DNA of 64,000 bases from Linum tenue (taxonomy: Eukaryota > Streptophyta > Magnoliopsida > Malpighiales > Linaceae). The position numbers and the translations under genes are program-made. Under the pieces are notes generated by a model. That model saw only the letters and a program-made list of their open reading frames with translations, made no database searches and was not told the origin of the DNA. This document shows, piece by piece, positions 54,001 to 64,000 of the stretch. Each line of letters begins with the position of its first letter. Position 1 is the stretch's first letter. The stretch is from NCBI GenBank assembly GCA_946122785.1, contig CAMGYJ010000010.1, forward strand, positions 17,273,467-17,337,466, written 5' to 3'.

Positions 54001-57000
54001 TTATAATGGTCGAGCAGTTACTGCTGTGCTTATTCCTTTGCTACTTGATCCATGCGTTCTTGCATTATTTTCATAATGAAAAAAAAGGTTTCTCCTTTTA
54101 GCACTTTGTATGCACATCAACCTGCCTGGTGCTAAGATTGTACTAGCATATAATTCTTGCAACCAATTCCTTCATATAAACTGTTGTATTGAAGGTCTGG
54201 ATGGTATTAGCTAATGTTTTCTTTCTGTCTAGGGATGTGCACAATCATCACATGTTTTTGCAAATAACATATCGGACATGGGAACTACCGTGCACATGGA
54301 ACTCGGCGAACTCAATTTGCACATGGCAGATGAATATCAAGAATGCTTGAAAGAGAGCCCATTTATTGTGGAATCAAATTCAGGTGCATTATTGCATGTA
54401 CCAAAGGTCATTCTGGACTGGGGCAAAAAGGAGACTGAGCCGTCCGAAGAAGATGGCAGTAAATGTAAATTAGTTCTTTCTATTGATGTCACTGGTATGG
54501 GCATTCATTTGAACTTCAAGCGCTTAGAATCACTTGTTGTTACTGCTGTCTCCTTTCAAGCTCTTGCCAAAAGTCTCTCTCCTGGTAAAAGAACAACACA
54601 GAGTCGAGGTGGAAGGCCATCTAAGTCCTCTGGAAAAGGGGCTCAAATTCTCAAATTCAATCTTGAAAGGTGTTCTGTGAATATATCTGGTAATTCAGGC
54701 TTGGAAAACACAGTTGTCGCTGATCCCAAGCGTGTCAATTATGGATCACAAGGCGGGAAATTAGTAATTACCAACTCTGCCGATGGCACACCACGGACAG
54801 CGGAGGTGATATCGACAGTTTATGGTGACCACAAGAAGGTGGATTACTCTGTCTCCCTTGACATCATCCACTTCAGTGTCTGTGTGAATAAGGGAAAGCA
54901 ATCTACCGAGGTGGAAATTGAAAGAGCAAGATCAACATATGAGGAACAGTTGGAGGAGCACAAGATTGATGCAAAAGTTACATTGTTTGATATACAGAAA
55001 GCTAAATATGTGAGACGAGCTGGTGGTCTTAAAGGAGTGGCTGTGTGTTCTCTTTTCAGTGCTATGGATATTGCCATTGGATGGGAGCCTGATCTGCAGA
55101 TTTCACTGGTTGAACTTATGCTAAGATTGAAGGCTGTAGCTCACAACCAGAAGCTTAAGGTAAGTGAAACTGAACACATGGAAGATTCATCTAGTGTGAA
55201 AGATGCTGAACACAAGAAAGAAACCACAATAGAATCAGAAAACACTGATAAACATAGGAAAAAGGAATCTATTTTTGCTGTTGATGTGGAAAAGTTGACC
55301 ATATCTGCTGTGGCTGGAGATGGAGTTGATGCAATGGTGCAGGTTCAATCAATTTTCTCAGAGAATGCTCGCATAGGGGTACTTCTTGAAGGACTTCTTG
55401 TCAGATTCAATGGGACCAGAGTTGTGAAAAGCAGCAGAATGCAAATTTCACGTATTCCAAGTGCTTCCACCAGATCATCCGATCCAAAAGTGCCATCTGT
55501 CACGTGGGATTGGGTGATTCAAGGACTCAATTTACATATAAGCCTGCCATACAGGTTGGAATTGCGTGCCATTGATGATTCTGTTGAGGAAATGTTGCGT
55601 GCTTTGAAGCTTGTAACAGCTGCTAAAACCCAACTTATATTTCCCATCAAGAAAGAGACATCAAAGCCGAAAAAGCCAAGTTCAACGAAATTCGGATGTG
55701 TAAAGTTTTTCATACGTAAACTCACTGCTGATATCGAGGAGGAACCAATGCAGGGTTGGCTTGATGAACATTATCATCTGATGAAGAATCAGGCATCTGA
55801 ACTGGCTGTTAGGTTAAATTTTCTCGATGAGTGTATCTCCAAGGCTATAGATTGCTCCAAAGCTTCAGAAGGAAATGATTCTACTAACGAGAAAAAGTTT
55901 ATGTACAATGGAGTCGAAATTGAGATGCAAGATACTTCAGCTATCCAAAAACTGCAGGATGAAATTTATCAGCAGTCATTTAGATCATATTATGAGGCAT
56001 GCCAGAAGCTGGTATCTTCGGAAGGTTCAGGTGCATATAAAGAAGGGTTTCAAGCGGGTTTCAAGCTAAGCACGTCAAGAACTTCTCTGCTTTCGATTTC
56101 TGCTGCGGACTTAGATTTAACTTTATCAAAGATTGATGGTGGGGATGATGGGATGATAGAGGTTGTCAAGAAACTTGACCCAGTTGCTCTTGATAACAAT
56201 ATACCATTTTCTCGACTCTACGGGAGCAATATTCTTTTGCGAACAGCTTCGCTGATTGTTCAGTTGAGAGATTACACGTATCCACTTCTCGGTGCTACAT
56301 CTGGTAAATGCGAAGGCCGTCTGGTACTTGCCCAACAGGTATTTCTTAAAGTCATCCTTTTCTCCTCTGGGTTGTTCTATATATTTTCTCTTTATGGATT
56401 TCTCTGAAATTATCTTAAAACGAGTAAAGAAGTACTGAATGTGTAGCAATTCATTGATCTGAGCATTGATGGTTAGCCAGGAACTTCTGTGTAGGACTCT
56501 TGTTCTCGTAAAATTATCTGGTTAGCTCCTGTTCAAACTTATTTCTTGGTTCTCTTACAGTGGAATACTATTCGGGGTCGTTTCAAATTTGTGATTCTTG
56601 CGATGTACGTATTTGAAAATATGTGTATTCGGAATAGGAAGAAAATAATGAACTGGAAAGTGTGGTTGGGAGGAAAAATGAAGAAAGCACTTGTATAAGT
56701 AAGGCTAGTTGTATTGTCAGGAAAACATACATTCTCCACATACATAATTTGGCATCACAGATTCCTAACGACCCATAAAATCTGTGGTATATTAGAGCTG
56801 AGAGACAGACTTGCCTGAAAGATGTTTTTAGTTTTAAATTAAAGTACATACAAATCTAACATAAATGTGGTAATTGTCAACTATTTCCCTTGTACTTCAT
56901 AGTTCATTCACAGAACAACTATTTTTGTGGGCAAGCAGCATAGTGCGAGTACCCTATTTCTTTTGTTCAGAACTATGTTTCGTATAAACGGACACTTGAA

Positions 57001-60000
57001 ACAAACTGAAAGGTTATGCTTCTGCTAGTCTCGTACAAAATTTATCAATCAGATAGGATATTGATGCATGGAATGTTTGGTTTCTACTAGTAAGGTAAAC
57101 TGGTGCTCTATTGTTACATCATTATGTAAGCTCTGTCTGTCAGTCTCAGGTAGAATGATTTATGCTATCCTTTTTATGTCCAGGATCACCTGTGATACAT
57201 AATACTGACATCGTAAACCATCTGCTCCACATTTTTCTGTGAAATTCCGTGCTATTTGCATATCAATAACACTATTCTTGAACATGACTGTTATCTTTTC
57301 TAATTAGGCCACACCCTTCCAGCCCCAAATGCAACAAGATGTCTTTATAGGGAGATGGAGAAAGGTTTGCATGCTCCGTTCAGCTACTGGTACTACTCCT
57401 CCGATGAAATCATACTTCGATTTGCCATTGCATTTTCAGAAAGGAGAAGTATCTTATGGAGTTGGCTATGAGCCACCGTTTGCGGATGTTAGCTATGCTT
57501 TTACTGTGGCACTTCGCAGGGCTAACCTTAGTGTCAGAAATCCAGGTCCATTAGTTGTACCTCCAAAAAAGGAGCGTAGCCTACCTTGGTGGGATGATAT
57601 GAGGAACTACATTCATGGACAGATCACCTTGTCCTTTTCTGAAACTCTGTGGCATGTTCTTGGTACCACTGATCCTTATGAAAAGCTCGACAAAGCTCAA
57701 ATAATATCAGGTTTCATGGAGATTCAACAGTCAGATGGGCGTGTGTTTATGTCCACCAAAGATTTCAAGGTTTTCATGAGCAGTTTAGATAATTTGGCCC
57801 ACAGGTGTGGCTTCAAACTTCCTTCTGGTGTATCTCAAGCATTACTTGAAGCCCCAACGTTTACCCTTGAAGTGACAATGGAATGGGAATGTGACTCTGG
57901 CACCCCGATGAATCATTATCTATTTGCAGTCCCTATTGAAGGAAAACCTCGTAAATTTGTCTTTGATCCTTTTCGATCTACGTCATTGGCCTTACGTTGG
58001 AACTTCGCTCTTAGACCACCACTTCCTTGCTCAAATGAATCATCTTCTTCCACGGGCAACAGTAAAAGTGGTGGAGCTGTTCCCAATCTCCCTCTGAAGC
58101 CTGATAATGTTTCATATGTTCCGCCCACGTTGACTGTTGGGGCTCATGACCTGGCATGGCTGATTAAGTTCTGGAATTTGAACTATCTTCCACCTAATAA
58201 GATACGTACCTTCTCCCGTTGGCCTCGGTATGGTGTTCCAAGAATTGTGCGGTCTGGTAATTTATCACTAGACAAGGTCATGACTGAATTCTACCTTCGT
58301 ATAGATGCTTCACCTACTTGCATAAAGAATCGTCCAATGCATGATGATGATCCAGCAAAAGGACTCACATTTAATATGTCGAAGGTGAAATATGAAGCCT
58401 GTTACGGTCGGGGTAAGCAAAAGTTCACTTTTGAAAGCATTCGTGGCCCTCTTGATCTCGTCTACATGGGAGTTGATCTCCATGTTCCTAAGGCTGTCAT
58501 AAATAAAGAAGATTCAACCAGTGTTGAAAAAGTTATACAGGTGAACAAGAAAAATTCTCAAACTTCGACTATGGAAAGAGTTCCAAGTGAAAAGCACAAT
58601 AATATGACTAGTTGCACTGAGAAGCACCGAGATGCTGGCTTTCTTTTATCCTGTGCGTATTTTACTATCAGAAGGCAGTCACCAAAAGCTGATGCGTCAA
58701 AACTATTGGCTTGGCAAGAGGCTGGAAGAAGAAATGCTGAGTTGACATATGTGAGATCTGAATTTGATCATGGCAGTGATAGTGATGAACACTCTGATCA
58801 TAGTGATGATGATGGTTATAATGTTATAATAGCTGACAATTGTCAGCGTATTTTTGTTTATGGTCTCAAGATTTTATGGAATCTCGAAAATAGGGATGCT
58901 GTTTGGTCTTTTGCTGGTGGACTTGGTAAAGCATTTGCACCCCCTAAGCCTTCTCCATCTCGGCAGTATGCACAGAGGAAATTGCTTGAGGAAAGCCAAG
59001 CACCTGCCGAAGCTGAAGTATCTCAAGATGATACCTCTCAGACCCCACCTACTAGTCAAAATGAAAATTCCATCCCTGAGCCTGAACCCGTGGAGACATC
59101 AGGATCTACTTCACCTCCTTCAAATCCAATTAAATTAGAGAATTTCTCATTTCCTGCTATTGGTGTGTCTTGAGTGTCCCTAAACTTATTGTCTTCTGAT
59201 CCATTTTTCTCTCTTTTTGTTTGCTGAGTCTCCTTTTTTTCCTTGCCATCATCAGCAAATGCTAGCAAGGACGAGATCGAGGGAGAAGGAACTCGTCATT
59301 TCATGGTGAATGTGATTGAGCCACAATTCAATCTTCATTCTGAAGAGGCAAATGTAAGTTGAAAAACCTTTGCTTAGAGTTTGTGTAGTAGCAACAGTTG
59401 TGGCTATGACTTTTTCATTTGCTATTCATGGCTTTACCTTTCTAGTAATTATTCTGTTTTAATTTCCCTCTACCAATATCATGCGATTCATGCAAATGCT
59501 ATGACTGCTACTGCTAATTTTCTTGGGGACTTCCCCACTGAATCTGTCGAGACTTTTCCTTTAATTTGTACCATATGATAGTTTTATTTTTCTAATTTAC
59601 TCATGTACGCTTTGTTTGATTATTTGAGAGCAAGCCAGAATCCTGTTCAGATTTCTATAATGATCATATTTATGGGACAAAGTTTCTCTATTGTGTAAGA
59701 AACATCTGGAGAATGCTCATTCTGTTTTTCTTTTGTACACCAGGGTAGGTTTCTACTTGCTGCTGTTAGTGGTCGTGTTTTAGCTCGGTCGTTTCATTCA
59801 GTCCTCCAAGTTGGACATGAGATTATTGAGCAGGCATTAGGAACAGGAGATGTGCAACTTCCAGAAACTGTACCTGAGATGACATGGAAGCGAATGGAAT
59901 TGTCAGTTATGTTAGAACATGTTCAGGCTCATGTTGCGCCAACTGATGTTGATCCAGGGGCTGGACTCCAGTGGCTTCCGAAAATCCGTAGAAGTTCCCC

Positions 60001-63000
60001 AAAAGTAAAGCGCACTGGCGCTCTGCTAGAAAGAGTTTTTATGCCTTGTGATATGTATTTCAGGTATACAAGACACAAAGGAGGGACTCCAGAGTTAAAG
60101 GTAAGAGTGCTCTCTAGAAAAACCTATCTTGTATTTATTGTGGCTGATCATCCAACTGCTACATGGTTTACTTAATTAGCTCCTGTTGTGTCTTTGGTTC
60201 TGTGCAGGTCAAACCATTGAAAGAGCTTACATTCAATACTCATAACATAACAGCAACAATGACGTCTCGACAATTTCAAGTCATGCTGGACGTCTTGACA
60301 AATCTCCTCTTTGCACGGCTACCAAAGTGAGTGTTTCATATTATAGTTACATACTTGTTGCTCCGTTTTCTTTGGTTTCAAAAGTTAGATTAGAACTTAG
60401 TCTTCATATTGGTTTTGTCCATGGATGCCATATTTCTAGCATTGAAAATTTCCTGTAAACTTCCATTTATTTTAAGGAGAATCTTTAGATGATCTGGAAA
60501 TGCTGTATTTGGTTCTGGGGCGAGAAATGGCTGTGTTGTAGCTGGGGTACCTCTTTTAAATTGGTAATTTTCTGGTTCAATTGTGCTGCAGGCAGTTCTG
60601 ATACGCGTAGTTCCTTTTTCTCACTCACATTGATGTACATTTTTGTGGTTGTCTAACTATGCTAGAATGTTTTTTTCATGCCAAGCCAAGATTTTCACAA
60701 CATGATTTGTGACAGATGTAATGACTTTGTAACATGCATGACTCAGGCCTAAAAAGAATAGTCTGTCACTTCCAACTGAAGATGAGGAAGACATGGAAGA
60801 GGAAGCAGATGAGGTTGTTCCGGATGGGGTTGAAGAGGTTGAACTTGCAAGAATTGACTTCGAAAGAGCAGAGCAGGTGCTGAAAGTGTTCTTTGATGAC
60901 ATCAGGTCACTTTCTGTAGATTGTGGCACATCTCCAGATTCATCCGCCAGAACAGAAGATGACTTCTGGATGATAAGTGGTGGAAGATCTGCTTTGGTAA
61001 GAAGCCTCAAACTTGCAATTCGTATTACTTCTCTTTCCTTTCATAAATGAAGAGGAAAGGAAATTACTCTTGCACATAAGAAAAGGACTAAATGGCAGCT
61101 GCAGTACCATTGGGTTGCATCAACTAACAAGCTTTAATGATCAGTGTTCTGCATCTGGTGTAATTGCCATTTTATTTTTATGCTCCATGGTCTGTCTTCT
61201 GTAATATCTATTACTCTTCTTTTGCTCCTTGTTTTTTATACTGTCAATTGTATCTTATCTATAGTAAACTTTACTTTTTCAGGTACAAGGTCTGAAGAGA
61301 GAGGTCATTAATGCAAAAAAGTCCCGTAAAGAAGCATCTTCAGCATTAAGAGTAGCTCTACAAAAAGCTGCACAGTTGCGGTTGATGGAGAAGGAGAAGA
61401 ATAAGAGTCCATCCTATGCTATGCGAATATCTTTGCAGATTAATAAAGTTGTGTGGAGCATGCTTATAGATGGCAAACCTTTTGCAGAGGCTGAGATAAA
61501 TGATATGGTGAGTGAATGTTCTTAATCATTTGCTTCCCCTTGTAGCTCCTCACTCCTATTTTCTTCTTGCAGTCGTGTGAAATATTACTAAGTTAGTCTT
61601 ACTTTTAGAATGATTATCTTCAGGGTTGAAGTAAGCAATACACAATTATTAACTCTTTTGTGTTTCAAAAGCTCCTCTGATGTGCCTGCATGAGTGAATT
61701 ATGATCATCACTAAATTAGTCTTTTAATTTCTGACGCTTTGAGTTACAATAGTACTTTTCTACTTCCGTTGTCTTTAAATGTATCTTTCTCCTCTTTCGA
61801 AATATATGGTGACAAATAGTGGCAATCCTCATTGGTACCAGTACTTTGATGTGCTGTTGTAAGTCACTGCTTTGCATTGTTGATGGTTTTGTTCTATATT
61901 GTCTCTTTTCTAGTCGTTGGCAAGCTCCAACATGTCTCTTCCTCCCTTTTTTCCCTCTTCCAGATTTTTGATTTTGATCGGGACTACAAGGATGTTGGTG
62001 TTGCTCTATTCACAACCAAGGTGGTTGTTGTGAGGAACTGTCTCCCCAACACAAAGTCTGATATGGTTTTGTCCCCATGGAATCCTCCACCAGATTGGGG
62101 AAAGTAAGTACTGCTGGATATTATAGGCTTGCTTGCCTTGTTCTTTCTTATTTCCTGATGGTATCTTCATTGATAGTGTAAGTGCTTCTTTGATCCAATT
62201 ATTTGTTAGTAAGGGTGTAGTTTTCTATAGTTCATGCTGTGCATACAAGGATCTTGGCGGTGGATGTCGTGGAGGGATGCATTGTTATTAATAACAACAC
62301 AATAAAACACTGTTTTTGTGTTATGTATTGTAACAAGTTCAAGTGGAGCGTATGAAAATTATTTCTAAGCCTTCCTGCGAATGTAAGAACCTGCCACAGA
62401 TGTTGGTTTGATTTTGAACTGAACATCTGATTGTGGTGTTAACTCAAATGAGCTTCTTGTGAATCTTTTCTGTAACTTGTTGGTGATCAGGCGTAGGGGA
62501 ATTGACTTGTGGGTTTCAGATGTCTTTCATTCATGATGAGTAAAGGGGCATACTGCATTATCTTGTGATAATTGGTTGTGCAAATGACAAACCTAAAAAT
62601 CCAATTTGTTTTCAGTTGGTTTTGAATCTGAAATGGGAGGCTGACTTGTCTTGTGATAATTGGTTGTGCAAATGACAAACCTAAAAACATAATTTGTTTG
62701 CATAGGATGTCATTTTCATGGAAGTAGAGAGGTAATGAATTTAGGTAGCTTTAACAAATTACGGTACTAGGCACATGTGGAAATTGTGGGTTGCCTGCTT
62801 TTAAAATGAGCATGAGAGCTATTATATACAAATTCCTTGAAGCATATGCTGCAAACTGCACAACTTAAGGCCCTTCGCTTTAATTTGTATTCATTCCTCA
62901 AGAAGCTCTATTATGTCTATGTGCTTGCAGAAAAGTCATGCTGCGGGTGGATGCCAAACAAGGAACACCAAAGGATGGGAATTCTCGTATTGAACTTTTC

Positions 63001-64000
63001 CAGGTAATTTGGTTCTCTTTGTTTTTCTTTTATCCTCGAGTTTCCTTTTATCGTGGGTTTTGCATCATTCTGTTGAGTTGGCTGCAACTACTGAAGTTGA
63101 CAATGTATAAAATAACACAATTTATATTGGTCGTCAAATACCAATTAGCCATTGGCATAAGAGTGAGCAGTGCAATGGATGAGAAGTATGATAACTTTAT
63201 GGTTCCTTCACAATTGAATTGAGGATGTGACTCAAAGCTTAGAGCGCGTGATTGCAGAGGTATAAAGGGGAGGTGAAAAGCCGTAGCAGAGTGATGATCA
63301 TAGCAAAAATTAGCAGAGATATCCTAGCAATAAACTTTTCTGCTGTTTAACGGACTATATTGATTAAAGACCCGCCATTATGTTATGAGTGTCCTTTTCC
63401 CTTTAGATGCCCCAGTAACATTCTAAACAGGAGGAACTACAGACAATTGATTCAACATGTCTTGTGATGGAGAACTGTGATTGTCTTGGAAAATATTATT
63501 CTGTTGAAAAACTACTTAACAAGTAAACCACCATGGATAAACACAATTTCTATTTCTATCCGGATGATTTGGCATGACATTTCTTTTTGTCAAGAACATT
63601 TTTTTGGCCATGTATGTTTTCTCCGCAAGTTGATAATTTTTTATATTTTATGAGACAGGCTAAATGGCGAACTTTAGCCTGTCCTGTTTGTTGTAGAGTA
63701 ATTTCTTTAGATTAAGAAGGTTAGGTTGCAATCTGCCTGGCTGGCACCTGTTTAAACAAATCTTTATCTTGCTGCAGGTGGAGATATATCCTTTGAAAAT
63801 TCACTTGACAGAGACTATGTACAGAATGATGTGGACGTATTTCTTTCCCGAAGAAGAGCAAGATTCACAACGCCGGCAGGTTAGTTGGAGAATTGCTTTC
63901 TCAATTTGATGAGCGAAAAGCTGCGTTGACATAGTAGAACTATACTCAAGAAAGCACTCATAAGAAACTGTTTGTCCACATTTCGGGGGTGCAGGAAGTC
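48093..64000 (+). CDS. SAB: SABRE/KIP-type bridge-like lipid-transfer protein, exons 1-19, partial at window end
   Basis: Exons: 48093-48163, 48880-48991, 49464-49736, 51019-51281, 51953-52169, 52487-52654, 52755-52832, 53700-53951, 54233-56338, 57308-59162, 59256-59353, 59744-60100, 60208-60326, 60747-60996, 61283-61507, 61964-62103, 62931-63003, 63778-63879, 63995 onward. All borders are GT-AG and all phases agree, giving 2255 codons of a family of about 2600. Plant SABRE and KINKY POLLEN are relatives of Hobbit, BLTP2 and yeast Fmp27, rod-like proteins that carry lipids at membrane contacts; Arabidopsis mutants have cell-expansion and division-plane defects. The N terminus has a membrane anchor (residues about 8-32, GFLIACITLWLFFIFASRLVAW) and the family block FRVGGWKCLRDVVVKFKKG. 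Exon 10 holds the Trp-rich core (WLIKFWNLNYLPPN, FSRWPRYGVPRIV). The Asp/Ser/His-rich loop at about 58770-58825 is probably disordered. SABRE versus KIP was not resolved; SABRE is favoured because of the N-terminal wording. Confidence 0.93.
62561..62698 (+). repeat. Short direct repeat in SABRE intron 16
   Basis: About 50 bp starting TCTTGTGATAATTGGTTGTG occur at 62561-62610 and again at 62649-62698, 88 bp apart, almost identical. They are intronic and away from splice sites. Confidence 0.85.

Noticed and set aside
59163..59173. Stop codon shortly after 59162 as the end of the SABRE protein
   Set aside because: A GT donor at 59163 and the acceptor before 59256 keep the frame, and ten further exons continue the family sequence.
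1..64000. CRISPR arrays, bacterial operons, riboswitches or tRNA genes
   Set aside because: None seen. The regular repeats present are LTRs, tandem duplications and microsatellites of a plant nuclear genome.

Overview
The window is nuclear DNA of a flowering plant, most likely a eudicot. The evidence is spliced genes with GT-AG introns, plant-specific families (a CASP-like membrane protein, plant PEX14, a P-class PPR protein, and SABRE/KIP), and a heavy load of plant-type retrotransposons. I cannot name the species from the sequence.

Layout. 1-3137 is the 3' part of a large LTR retrotransposon whose 3' LTR (1573-3137) ends inside a LINE. The LINE's decayed ORF2 continues to about 5700 and its tail to 6514, and a 704-bp hAT-type element sits in the LINE 3' UTR. 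A fold-back MITE follows (6596-7014). The first host gene is a CASP-like four-helix membrane protein (7383-9113, three exons, one GC-AG intron). An AT-rich stretch with no gene (9114-14811) leads to a dispersed 5S rDNA unit (14812-15187, 5S gene on the minus strand). PEX14 comes next (15790-20863, 12 exons), with a minus-strand LINE starting about 210 bp past its stop (21076 to about 24060). After more AT-rich DNA and a second hAT element with a clean 8-bp target duplication (26249-27077) lies an uninterrupted PPR gene (27317-29164).

30139-40057 is a nest of four elements. A minus-strand LINE was split by a solo LTR. A chromodomain Gypsy element that has pol but no gag then inserted at the very edge of that solo LTR. 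A second LTR element that has gag but no pol inserted inside the integrase of the Gypsy element. The three LTR insertions each have a 5-bp target duplication readable in the sequence. A third member of the solo-LTR family (40058-41468), an old Copia element (42972 to about 46530) and a tandemly duplicated LINE RNase H fragment (46719-47547) lead up to the last gene. That gene is the SABRE/KIP-type lipid-transfer protein, whose first 19 exons (start codon 48093) run to the window edge at 64000.

The host genes are independent single-copy-type loci, not a pathway: PEX14 is the peroxisomal import docking factor, the PPR protein is probably an organellar RNA binder, the CASP-like protein is a plasma-membrane scaffold-type protein, and SABRE is a bridge-like lipid-transfer protein. 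I found no clear undescribed gene system. The most unusual material is the gag-only element inside a pol-only element, the dispersed 5S unit just upstream of PEX14, and the clusters of CACGGCCGTG palindromes shared by three LTRs of one family.
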